A stretch of 64,000 nt of DNA from Terrilactibacillus tamarindi (GTDB lineage: Bacteria; Bacillota; Bacilli; Bacillales; Sporolactobacillaceae): positions 1 to 64,000 of the forward strand of contig NZ_WNHB01000006.1 in the NCBI RefSeq assembly GCF_009718825.1. Reading direction: 5' to 3'. The notes beneath the pieces were generated by a model. That model had not been told where the DNA came from. It made no database searches and was given only the letters and a program-made list of their open reading frames with translations. Positions 9,628 to 17,335 of this stretch are shown in pieces. Made by a program: the position numbers and the translations under genes. How positions within the stretch are numbered: position 1 is the first letter of the stretch; each line of letters opens with the position of its first letter.

Positions 9628-10311
9628 TCACTTTCTGACCATTTTATCTAGTAAACCAAAAAGAAACGTTTTATTTTCTTTCGGAATAGTAAACTTCATA
9701 ATCTCTTGTTCTGTTTGAATATAGTCCCCCTTTTCTTGGAATTCAGCTTGACTATGTTTGACAATTTCTTTTAGATTCTCTTCCGTCATTTCAACATGGA
9801 ATTGCAAACCTATAACATGTTTATCATATATAAATCCTTGATTTTCACAAACTTCACTTTCAAAAAGTCTCGTGGCTTTATCAGGTAAAGTAAAGGTGTC
9901 TCCATGCCAGTGTAAAACCATCAATTCCTGAGGGATGTGATCAGTAACATTTAAATCAGTGCATTTTTGGATAGGAAACCAGCCTATCTCTTTTTCTTTA
10001 TTTTGATAGATCTTGCTTCCTAACGTATCCGCAATTAATTGAGCCCCTAAGCAAACACCGAATACATTTTTCCCTTGCAGAATACAATCAGAGATTAACT
10101 CTTTTTCTTTTGTTAACCAGGGATATCGGTTATCTTCATAAATATTCATGGGGCCGCCCATGATAACTAAGAATTCAACGTCTTCTACATTCGGTGCTTG
10201 ATCTGACTCATATTGTTTAATGATTTCCAAAGCATGGTTATTCTCATGACACCAATCTTCTATTAACCCCGGACTCTCGTAGGGAACATGCTGAATAATA
10301 TGTACTTTCAT
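9628..10311 (-). CDS. Class I glutamine amidotransferase-like protein
   Basis: This stand-alone GATase1 domain of 227 residues has the nucleophile Cys in GVCLGAQLIA (about residue 87) and the His-x-Glu pair in GLQFHVEMT (about residue 171). The oxyanion strand is MGGPMNIYED. Stand-alone members (YfeJ/GuaA-like) hydrolyse glutamine or gamma-glutamyl compounds, but the acceptor is usually unknown. It is convergent with the antiporter gene and not in an operon. Family is certain, reaction is not. Confidence 0.85.
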   Translation of the reverse strand: MKVHIIQHVPYESPGLIEDWCHENNHALEIIKQYESDQAPNVEDVEFLVIMGGPMNIYEDNRYPWLTKEKELISDCILQGKNVFGVCLGAQLIADTLGSKIYQNKEKEIGWFPIQKCTDLNVTDHIPQELMVLHWHGDTFTLPDKATRLFESEVCENQGFIYDKHVIGLQFHVEMTEENLKEIVKHSQAEFQEKGDYIQTEQEIMKFTIPKENKTFLFGLLDKMVRK

Positions 10312-10413
10312 TGACTTTTACTCCAATCTAAAATATATTTTCATGCTATATTTATCATAACATTCTATCATTTAAATATATCATTTTCTCATCATAAACC
10401 TACACTAAAAGCC

Positions 10414-10561
10414 TTAAATTAAGCTTGTCGTTTGCGTTGAATCGTACTGTGGGTTGACCTCAACTAGATCAGCGTAACGACATTCAGTAGTAAATATGAC
10501 ATGGTTTTCACCATTTTTAACAGGTTTGGTAAGTCCCAGCCTCTGAAAAGGTGGGAAATAA
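10414..10561 (-). pseudogene. Possible C-terminal fragment of a decayed gene
   Basis: Between the amidotransferase and MerR genes, one minus-strand frame is open for about 48 codons and reads like protein, not noise. It runs from YFPPFQRLGLTKPVK through ECRYADLVEVNPQYD to a stop. There is no start codon or ribosome binding site, and the frame is blocked upstream. The VEVNPQYD segment weakly recalls the C-terminal end of ureohydrolases (agmatinase/arginase VEVNP), but that is only a resemblance. I do not identify it. Confidence 0.3.
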
Positions 10562-10586
10562 AAAAAACAATAATTGAAGTTTCACT

Positions 10587-11438
10587 TTATGATTGACGCC
10601 TTTTAACAGGGATCTGTATTTCGTAACAAGCCTCTTCTACATTGTCAGTAATAGTGATGTCAATTTGAATAATATGCAAGGCATCCCCTACAATGTCCCA
10701 ACCTTGATCATCACAATTGTCTATGAGCGATTTCAAACACCCAAATCTTTTTTGGGGATCAAACCCTCGATAATACGAACATATAAAAGTACCTTCTTCA
10801 AACGTCTTTGTATTCTGATCCACCGCATCCCCTTCTACAATAATGAACATCTCTGATTTGGGTATATTTATGGCTGAAGACGTCTGACGTACTTGATTAA
10901 GATAGTCTTTTGTCAGGATATCCCCAAACCGATTACTTGCCAATATCGGTATGGTCCCTTTGACCTTATTCTCTAACTCTATAAAACCATAGGACGACGT
11001 CTCTTCATCATCCATATTAACAATTCTAGGCAGGAGAATGTATTCTCTTTTTTTAAACTTTTTAAGAACAATACTAGCCTTTCTGTAGGTATCTTTAAAT
11101 TGCTCGATGTGCGAAACACGTTGACTTAATATAGATGAAATTTTCTTTAGCTCGATGATCTGACTCTCTATGTCAGCAATCGATTTTTTTAATATATTAA
11201 GTGATTGTTCAACATTTCGATTGCTCATGAACGCTTTTATTTCCTTGATCGGCATACCAATTTGGCGAAGTTCTTTAATAGTACCTAAAACTTCATACTG
11301 TAAAATTGAATAATAACGATAGCCTGTCCTCGGATCGACTTCAGAAGGCTTAAACAAACCAATTTTATCATAGTGTCTTAACGTATCTACGCTTAATCCC
11401 CTTAGTTGAGCCATTTTACTTATGGTTAATTTCTTCAT
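10587..11438 (-). CDS. MerR-family transcriptional regulator with effector-binding domain
   Basis: This 283-residue regulator has an N-terminal MerR winged helix (LTISKMAQLRGLSVDTLRHYDKIGLFKP, then TGYRYYS). A dimerisation coiled coil covers about residues 75-115, and a C-terminal GyrI/BmrR-like ligand domain covers about residues 120-280. BmrR/BltR-type proteins twist promoters with 19-bp spacers and activate efflux genes upon binding drugs. GGGGGATAAGTC precedes the ATG. A matching 19-bp-spacer promoter lies upstream on the plus strand (11524-11554), but no efflux gene follows it. Confidence 0.85.
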   Translation of the reverse strand: MKKLTISKMAQLRGLSVDTLRHYDKIGLFKPSEVDPRTGYRYYSILQYEVLGTIKELRQIGMPIKEIKAFMSNRNVEQSLNILKKSIADIESQIIELKKISSILSQRVSHIEQFKDTYRKASIVLKKFKKREYILLPRIVNMDDEETSSYGFIELENKVKGTIPILASNRFGDILTKDYLNQVRQTSSAINIPKSEMFIIVEGDAVDQNTKTFEEGTFICSYYRGFDPQKRFGCLKSLIDNCDDQGWDIVGDALHIIQIDITITDNVEEACYEIQIPVKRRQS

Positions 11439-11523
11439 GACTTATCCCCCGTATCCCTCTCTCTTACTTTTATACTATAAATCATTTAACTTTTACAATA
11501 ACTGAAAATTTCTAAAAAGGTTA

Positions 11524-11554
11524 TTGACTTTAGTGTTACCCCAGAGTTTATGAT
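11524..11554 (+). promoter_or_regulatory. MerR-type promoter with 19-bp spacer
   Basis: TTGACT (11524-11529) and TATGAT (11549-11554) are separated by 19 bp, the diagnostic over-long spacer of MerR-activated promoters. The spacer contains ACCCCAGAGTT. It points away from the MerR gene toward 11.6 kb, where AGGAGGTGCCGCAT is followed by ATG ATC TGA, a start with an almost immediate stop. The first real gene downstream is the agmatine deiminase. Confidence 0.65.
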
Positions 11555-11738
11555 CATGTTATAGAAAAGACATGATAGTTGTTTAGACAGAAAAAGATGT
11601 TTCGTTAAGTTAGGAGGTGCCGCATATGATCTGATCAAATCTTTTTTGGAATGTTCACCATTTTTTTATGAGGGTTTTAAAAGGAACTTATGAAAATGTC
11701 CGTCACTAATTAAAAGAAACAAATATGAGGTGTATAAA

Positions 11739-12854
11739 ATGAAACCTTTAACAATAGGGTCAACCATTCAAAATAACAAGCCCACCCATGATGGCTTCTG
11801 GATGCCAGGCGAATTCGAACCTCATGAAGGAACGTGGATGTTGTGGCCTATTCGAACAGATACCTGGCGACTTGGTGCCAAACTTGCTCAAATGGCTTTT
11901 TACGATGTTGCGATATCAATCTCCCAATTCGAACCAGTGACTATGGGCGTTATGAGTCAGCAGTATGAACACGTTCGGTCCCTATTCCCTCCGCAGGTCC
12001 GTGTAGTTGAACTTTCCTACAACGATGCCTGGATGCGAGATATCGGTCCAACTTTTGTTAAAAACGGGCAAGGAGAGGTACGGGGAATTGATTGGGGTTT
12101 TAATGCGTGGGGAGGACTCAAAGACGGCTTGTACTTTCCATGGGATCAGGATCTGTTTGTGAAAAAGAAAGTTCTCGATATTGAGAGGAAACTTCGTTAT
12201 GATGCGAGTCATATTATTTTAGAAGGAGGAGCCTTCACGGTTGACGGAGAGGGGACATTGATTACAACAGAACAGTGCTTACTAAATCCGAACCGAAATC
12301 CAAATTTGACACGTGAAGATATTGAATTACTTTTATGCGATTACTTAAATGTACAAAAAATCATTTGGTTAAAAAATGGAATGCTTGATGACGAAACCGA
12401 TGGACATGTCGATGAAGTGGTTACTTTTGTAAGACCCGGCGTCGTTTGTATGAGTTGGACTGAAGACATGAGTGATCCACAAAATGAGGTATTAAATGCC
12501 GCTTATGAAGTGTTAAAACATTCAAAAGATGCAAAAGGAAGACAACTTGACATACACAAAATCCAAATACCTAAGCAACTCGTCCTTTCCGATGAAGAAG
12601 CTCGCTTAATTGATCGTGCCAAACAAAGCTACAGGCGCGGGTCAGGCACACGCCTTGCTGCTACCTATGTCAATTTTTACATTTGCAATGGAGGAGTCGT
12701 CATGCCTGCCTTTGGAGATAAACAGGACAAAAATGCCCTTGAACAAATACAAGCCTTGTTTCCTGATCGGAAAGTTATCCAAGTAAACACGAAAGAAATC
12801 GCCCTAGGGGGAGGAAATATTCATTGTATTACAGGGCAACAACCCAAGCCCTAA
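11739..12854 (+). CDS. aguA: Agmatine deiminase
   Basis: This protein of the peptidyl-arginine-deiminase/agmatine deiminase family (371 residues) hydrolyses agmatine to N-carbamoylputrescine and ammonia. Catalytic landmarks are the WMRDIGPTF Arg-Asp segment, EGGAFTVDGEGT, DDETDGHVDE (His-Asp) and the nucleophile Cys in GGGNIHCIT at the C-terminus. A GTG at 11730 is in frame, but GAGGTG then a six-base gap favours ATG 11739. No N-carbamoylputrescine amidase or agmatine/putrescine antiporter adjoins, so it is a lone gene here. It could be controlled by the MerR-type promoter 185 bp upstream. Confidence 0.93.
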   Translation: MKPLTIGSTIQNNKPTHDGFWMPGEFEPHEGTWMLWPIRTDTWRLGAKLAQMAFYDVAISISQFEPVTMGVMSQQYEHVRSLFPPQVRVVELSYNDAWMRDIGPTFVKNGQGEVRGIDWGFNAWGGLKDGLYFPWDQDLFVKKKVLDIERKLRYDASHIILEGGAFTVDGEGTLITTEQCLLNPNRNPNLTREDIELLLCDYLNVQKIIWLKNGMLDDETDGHVDEVVTFVRPGVVCMSWTEDMSDPQNEVLNAAYEVLKHSKDAKGRQLDIHKIQIPKQLVLSDEEARLIDRAKQSYRRGSGTRLAATYVNFYICNGGVVMPAFGDKQDKNALEQIQALFPDRKVIQVNTKEIALGGGNIHCITGQQPKP

Positions 12855-12868
12855 TCACCCCTATCTCA

Positions 12869-12897
12869 TTGTTTATACCCATCAGATAAGGTATAAT
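12869..12897 (+). promoter_or_regulatory. Sigma-A promoter for the antitoxin RNA
   Basis: TTGTTT-17 bp-TATAAT directs transcription rightward from about 12904 into the 3' end of the convergent toxin gene. No ORF follows it on this strand. Confidence 0.6.
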
Positions 12898-12903
12898 TAA
12901 GCT

Positions 12904-13046
12904 GAATTAGGATCTAAATTTCTAAAATACCGTCAGTGCCACTAACACTGACGGAAGTGTAAACAGAATCGCTCAAAAGGCGATCGCACTGCAATTAAAA
13001 AATAATCCGCTTGAGTGGCCAGCTCGAGGGCGGGCTATTTTTTATG
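12904..13046 (+). ncRNA. Putative antisense RNA antitoxin
   Basis: Inferred transcript of about 140 nt from the promoter at 12869-12897. It contains a stable hairpin, CCGTCAGTG/CACTGACGG (12932-12956). It ends at a GC-rich imperfect stem (CCGCTTGAG...CTCGAGGGCGG) followed by CTATTTTTTA, a plausible terminator. Its 3' end overlaps the toxin stop codon and the toxin mRNA 3' region on the opposite strand, as in TxpA/RatA-type and related type I pairs. The 5' end, terminator and regulatory role are inferences. Confidence 0.5.
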
Positions 13047-13124
13047 CTTTTCTTTAGACGACCCGATTAGAACAACTAAAGATGCGAAGTTAATCATCAG
13101 CGTGATCGTTTCAAATGTCGTCAT
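13035..13124 (-). CDS. Holin-like small hydrophobic toxin (type I toxin-antitoxin)
   Basis: A 29-residue protein begins MTTFETITLMINF, has a hydrophobic core to residue 21 and ends in a lysine-rich tail KEKHKK. This is the layout of the 'putative holin-like toxin' family of Firmicutes, which act by inserting in the membrane. GGAGGGGGGTGAGGCA precedes the ATG. In the mRNA the Shine-Dalgarno is inside a perfect CCTCCTTTT/AAAAGGAGG hairpin (13136-13157). In addition, TCGAGGGCGG near the mRNA 5' end (13169-13178) pairs with CCGCCCTCGA beyond the stop codon (13024-13033), so the message can fold shut. Neighbouring sequence supplies a convergent RNA. Confidence 0.8.
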   Translation of the reverse strand: MTTFETITLMINFASLVVLIGSSKEKHKK

Positions 13125-13198
13125 TGCCTCACCCCCCTCCTTTTAACTAAAAGGAGGCAGCTTGCGTTCCGCCCTCGAACTATTCTATTTACTATTCT

Positions 13199-13228
13199 AG
13201 TATAACACACAAAAAAGAACATTTGTTC
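13199..13228 (-). promoter_or_regulatory. Toxin promoter with a LexA/DinR-like box
   Basis: On the minus strand TGTTATACT gives an extended -10 (TATACT at 13199-13204). The -35 region is covered by the palindrome AGAACATTTGTTCT (core GAAC-N4-GTTC at 13217-13228), which fits the Gram-positive LexA (DinR) operator. A LexA repressor bound there would block the promoter, making the toxin SOS-inducible. This is an inference from one site. Confidence 0.5.
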
Positions 13229-13471
13229 TTATTTTAGCCCTATGATATTATGACTAGTTTTTCTTAATATGATAAGAAAAAAGCTTAGTGGTCAATCCGT
13301 AAGAAAACAATAAGTAATATACATTTTTATAAAACGGCGTTTTTTATTGATTCTTATCTTACATACATGATCTAACCCTTCAACTTACAACCTTGACTAT
13401 GACTTTTCTATGATTATATTATTAATAGTGATACATTAACCAAAAAGGTCAATTACAAATGAGGAACGAAT

Positions 13472-14209
13472 ATGAACAAGAAATATATAGGGAACATTGG
13501 CGTCAGCGTCATTACTAAGGATCGTTTTTTAAACGAATTTGTCGAAAAAATGAAAGGCGGATCCAAAAAGAACATCTTTTTCTTAAACGATCACTGCTTT
13601 AATATCGCTCAAAAGGATGCCGACTATCTTAACTATTTAAATCATGCAGATTATGTTTTAAATGATGGTTTGGGAATTACGCTTGGGGCCAAATTATTTA
13701 ATATCGAGTTAAAAGAAAATTTAAATGGAACGGATTTAATGCCACACGTCTTAAAGACATGCGAAAACCTTGGTGCGTCGATTTTTTTACTAGGTGCAAA
13801 AGAAGAGAATATTGAAGCCGCCGTATCGAATATTCAAGCTTCTTATCCACATCTTCAAATTGCAGGATACCATCATGGCTATTTCAATTCCGATGAGAGG
13901 ATAATTGAAAAAATCAATCAGTCTAAAGCAGATGTTCTAATTGTAGGTATGGGAGTTCCTCTCCAAGAAAAATTTATTGGTCAATATGATCAAGAGATCC
14001 ATCCCCCAGTACGGTTTGCTGTCGGTGCCTTTATTGATTTTGCATCGGGAAATGTTCCTAGGGCGCCAAAATTAATGAGAAAACTTAATTTAGAATGGTT
14101 GTTTCGAATGGCACGAGAGCCTAGAAGAATGTGGAAAAGAAACTTTATTGGGCATGGTCTTTTCTTTATCAACGTCCTTCGTCTTAAGAAACAAAAGAAT
14201 ACAAAGTAA
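13472..14209 (+). CDS. tagA: WecG/TagA/CpsF-family glycosyltransferase
   Basis: This GT26 enzyme of 245 residues transfers ManNAc (or a related UDP-sugar) onto lipid-linked GlcNAc, the first committed step of wall teichoic acid or another surface polysaccharide. Family motifs are FLNDHCFNIAQ, ADYVLNDGLGITLG (catalytic Asp region), NGTDLMP, VGMGVPLQEKFI and the C-terminal PRAPKLMRKLNLEWLFRMAREPRRMWKR. The last of these is the basic membrane-docking tail seen in TagA. It is alone, without other tag genes, as is common for tagA-like genes in Bacilli. GAGGAACGAAT precedes the ATG. Confidence 0.88.
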   Translation: MNKKYIGNIGVSVITKDRFLNEFVEKMKGGSKKNIFFLNDHCFNIAQKDADYLNYLNHADYVLNDGLGITLGAKLFNIELKENLNGTDLMPHVLKTCENLGASIFLLGAKEENIEAAVSNIQASYPHLQIAGYHHGYFNSDERIIEKINQSKADVLIVGMGVPLQEKFIGQYDQEIHPPVRFAVGAFIDFASGNVPRAPKLMRKLNLEWLFRMAREPRRMWKRNFIGHGLFFINVLRLKKQKNTK

Positions 14210-14223
14210 AATTGTAGAGGTTA

Positions 14224-14264
14224 GCTCTAAATTTCGGATGGCAAGGTCTTTCGAGGTTTAGAGC
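14224..14264 (+). terminator. Terminator-like hairpin after tagA
   Basis: GCTCTAAA/TTTAGAGC with a long loop is followed by ATTTATTTT. Its position just after the stop codon supports it, but the large loop makes it a modest candidate. Confidence 0.5.
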
Positions 14265-14366
14265 ATTTATTTTGACGGTATATGTGGTTTAGATTAGGAT
14301 AAAACTATTCATTAGATAGATTTAAAACTGTAATTTTTCTTATTACATTTTATTGGAGGAAATTTT

Positions 14367-15494
14367 ATGACTAATCCAAAGTATGATGGGCTATTCAAAC
14401 CATTTACTTTTTCCAATGGCATTCAATTAGATAATCGGATTATCTTAGCGCCAATGACCAACTACTCTTCAAATGAAGATGGTACGGTTTCAGACTCAGA
14501 AGTGAACTATTACATTCGTCGTTCCAAAGGCGTTAGTATGGTCATTACTGCTTGCACCTATGTTTCAGCTAATGGGAAAGGATTCTCTGGCGAATTTGCT
14601 GGCCATACAGATGAGATGATACCTAGTTTAAAACGTCTTGCAACGGCCATTAAAGAACAAGGAGCAAAAGCTGTACTGCAAATTTTTCACGGTGGCTGCA
14701 TGTGCCCTCCTGATTTAGTTCCGAATGGCGATGTTGTCAGTGCGAGTGCTGTTCCTGCCGAACAAGAAGGTTCACCCACTCCACGAGAGCTAACCGATTC
14801 AGAGATAGAATCGATTATTCATGACTTTGGCGAAACCACTCGGAGAGCCATTGAAGCGGGATTTGATGGCGTAGAAATTCATGGTGCAAATGGATATCTG
14901 ATTCAGCAATTCTTCTCACCTCACTCCAATCACCGAGAGGATCGTTGGGGCGGTAGTTTGGAAAAACGTTTAACCTTCCCACTTGCGGTTGTTAATGAAG
15001 TAAAAAAAGTAGTAGACACCCATGCAAAAGACCCTTTCCTTGTCGGATACCGTTTCTCTCCTGAAGAACCCGAAACACCTGGAATCACAATGAAAGATAC
15101 ACTTGCACTCGTCGATGCTTTAACAAATGAAAATCTAGATTACCTTCATGTATCCGTCCTCGATTTCTGGTCAAAACCTAGACGAGGAGTTGAAGATACT
15201 CGATCACGTATTGAGATCATCCAAGAGCGGATAGGTGATCGTGTACCAGTCATTGGTGTTGGATCCATTTATACAGCAGATGATGCTTTAAAAGCATTTG
15301 AAACAGGTATTCCATTACTCGCTATCGGACGTGAATTAATCATTGATCCTGACTGGGTTCAAAAGATTAAAGAAGGAAGAGAGAATGAAATCATCACTAA
15401 ACTAAACAGGGATGACCAAGAAAAATTAGTTATTCCGGACCCACTCTGGCAAGCGATAATGAATACACCTGGATGGTTTCCAATTGAAGATTAA
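14367..15494 (+). CDS. Old Yellow Enzyme-family NADH-dependent flavin oxidoreductase
   Basis: This FMN-binding TIM-barrel ene-reductase of 375 residues begins YDGLFKPFTFSNGIQLDNRI followed by LAPMTNYSS. The substrate-binding HGAN motif lies in GVEIHGANGYLIQQF (about residue 172), and SPHSNHREDRWGGSLEKR follows. The FMN phosphate region is GVGSIYTADDAL. Relatives such as YqiG and NamA reduce activated C=C bonds and nitro compounds. It is a single gene with ribosome binding site GGAGGAAATTTT and its own terminator. The physiological substrate is unknown. Confidence 0.9.
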   Translation: MTNPKYDGLFKPFTFSNGIQLDNRIILAPMTNYSSNEDGTVSDSEVNYYIRRSKGVSMVITACTYVSANGKGFSGEFAGHTDEMIPSLKRLATAIKEQGAKAVLQIFHGGCMCPPDLVPNGDVVSASAVPAEQEGSPTPRELTDSEIESIIHDFGETTRRAIEAGFDGVEIHGANGYLIQQFFSPHSNHREDRWGGSLEKRLTFPLAVVNEVKKVVDTHAKDPFLVGYRFSPEEPETPGITMKDTLALVDALTNENLDYLHVSVLDFWSKPRRGVEDTRSRIEIIQERIGDRVPVIGVGSIYTADDALKAFETGIPLLAIGRELIIDPDWVQKIKEGRENEIITKLNRDDQEKLVIPDPLWQAIMNTPGWFPIED

Positions 15495-15508
15495 CCATAT
15501 ATTCAAAG

Positions 15509-15550
15509 AAGCTTGGAGAGAACACGTTTAAGTTCTTTCCAAGCTTTTCT
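15509..15550 (+). terminator. Terminator of the ene-reductase gene
   Basis: A long stem (AAGCTTGG/CCAAGCTT, extended inside by AGAAC/GTTCT) is followed by TTCTTATACTTT. Confidence 0.8.
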
Positions 15551-15642
15551 TATACTTTAAGAAAGTATAAGTGCAACTAGGGCTCTGTCTACGCCTTTCC
15601 GCAATCGGCAAGTTTTCTTTACCGAATGTGTATTCCATTTTT

Positions 15643-17226
15643 TTAGTTTTCCTTGATCGAGTGAAAGTGTTGTATCTTTACGTTCTTAAAGATTGCCGTA
15701 CCGTCATCTGAAAATAATGAAATTTCTCGATCATCTAAGGGAGCAAACACTTCACTTGAATGAACAACTTGACCATCATCAATAAACACTTCAATACTCG
15801 TTTTATCGACAAGTATTTTTAAATGGACGTTGTGTTTATTTTTATCAAAATACGCTCTGCTTTCGACATACTTATTGCTTTTATCAGGCTGAATAGTAGA
15901 TCCCCGGTTTACATATGAATAACCACCTTGAGGGAAGATTCCCACATCTATATGTCGCGATTTATCTTTTGATTCCCTCAGTCTTATCCCGATATTTTTC
16001 GCTTCTGACCAGGAGATATCCGCATCAAGTTGGTAGGCATCACCTGATGCTTTTAATTTTCTCGAACCTTTTACTTTAAGTTTACGAATTGAATCTGTTC
16101 TATATGTCAATTTTTCAAGTGATGATATGGGCTGTGATACCAAGCTGTAATCATGGCTCCCAATGTGCTTTAATTGAATCTGCCGAACAACCGAATTAAA
16201 CCCATTAAACCCTTCATCCATTGTAGGTGTTTCGTTTGGATAATCCCAACTATTCATCCAGGCTATCGCATAACGTTTGGTGAACTTTTCATTCTTTTTC
16301 CCGCTCTCAAAGGTAACTCCACCATACCAGTCAAAGCCATGATCTAACCACTTAGGCTCAGTTTGATCGGTATTAAATCCACTTCCAGTAAAGTCACCAA
16401 TCCAGTAGGCATAGGTGTTTGGCTTGCCGATTGATTTACCGTTTGCACTTGCACCTAGAATCCATTTATATGTCCCATCATTTGTTTTCATTTGATAAAG
16501 ATCAGGGCATTCAACAATCCCGATATTTTGTGTCATGAATGCTCCGGTGTAACGCCAATCTTTTAAATTGTGAGATTCATAAAAACCAATTTTAGAGCCT
16601 TCAGCCATAAGTAGTACCCATTTATTTTCTTGATCGTCCCAGATAACTTTCGGATCTCTAAAATCCTTAGTACCTGGATTCGGCATCACAGGATGATCAC
16701 GATATGATTTGAATGTCTTTCCTTTGTCTGTACTATACCAAAGATATTGTTCCTGCTTTCCGCCATCGGCTGAAGGTTGAGTCACAATGGCGATAAAAGC
16801 TCCCTTTCCAAAGCCCGCTGTATTGTTCTGATCTATAACGACTGAGCCCGTCCAAGGATCCCCATTTTTATTTGTATATTTAGGAATAGCAATCCCTTCA
16901 TCCTTCCAGTGTACCAAATCTTTGGACGTGGCATGACGCCATTCCGTTCCATTATCATTGGGATAGTCCCGATTATAGAGATAATAATAGTGATATTTTC
17001 CATCTAAATAGATTGGCCTTTGCGGATCATTCATCCATTTATCGGGTGTTGTAAAGTGATAGGTCGACCGATAAGTTGGCTTATGATCCTTAGGCTGAGT
17101 GACCTTTTCCTTTTTCTTTGGAGGTTCTTGAAGAAGCACTACTCCAACGATAATAAGACCAATCAAACCTATCATTGAACCTAAAAACCAGATATATTTT
17201 TGCTTAGGCGTTATCTTTTTCTTCAC
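15643..17226 (-). CDS. levB: Membrane-anchored endolevanase (GH32), LevB-like
   Basis: This 527-residue protein resembles B. subtilis LevB closely along its length. An N-terminal membrane anchor (about residues 12-32) precedes a Lys/Pro linker and the GH32 propeller. The nucleophile is in WMNDPQ (about Asp67), the stabiliser in DFRDPKVIW and the acid/base in VECPDLY. A C-terminal beta-sandwich ends IEVFIDDGQVVHSSE. LevB cuts levan internally to release levan oligosaccharides at the cell surface. It starts with GTG after GCGAGGC. It lies 109 bp downstream of sacB copy 2, the sacB-levB order of B. subtilis, but a strong terminator sits between them. Confidence 0.92.
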   Translation of the reverse strand: MKKKITPKQKYIWFLGSMIGLIGLIIVGVVLLQEPPKKKEKVTQPKDHKPTYRSTYHFTTPDKWMNDPQRPIYLDGKYHYYYLYNRDYPNDNGTEWRHATSKDLVHWKDEGIAIPKYTNKNGDPWTGSVVIDQNNTAGFGKGAFIAIVTQPSADGGKQEQYLWYSTDKGKTFKSYRDHPVMPNPGTKDFRDPKVIWDDQENKWVLLMAEGSKIGFYESHNLKDWRYTGAFMTQNIGIVECPDLYQMKTNDGTYKWILGASANGKSIGKPNTYAYWIGDFTGSGFNTDQTEPKWLDHGFDWYGGVTFESGKKNEKFTKRYAIAWMNSWDYPNETPTMDEGFNGFNSVVRQIQLKHIGSHDYSLVSQPISSLEKLTYRTDSIRKLKVKGSRKLKASGDAYQLDADISWSEAKNIGIRLRESKDKSRHIDVGIFPQGGYSYVNRGSTIQPDKSNKYVESRAYFDKNKHNVHLKILVDKTSIEVFIDDGQVVHSSEVFAPLDDREISLFSDDGTAIFKNVKIQHFHSIKEN

Positions 17227-17267
17227 GTCTATGCCTCGCTTTGTTGTCTATCATGTTGTTAAAGAAA

Positions 17268-17300
17268 GAAAATGCCGATAACAGATTATCGGCATTTTCT
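17268..17300 (-). terminator. Intergenic terminator between sacB copy 2 and levB
   Basis: A 12-bp stem (AAAATGCCGATA/TATCGGCATTTT) with a T-rich tail. levB probably depends on read-through, which would set a high sacB:levB ratio. Confidence 0.85.
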
Positions 17301-17335
17301 ATATTCTATTCAATTTTCTACTATAAATCAAGACG

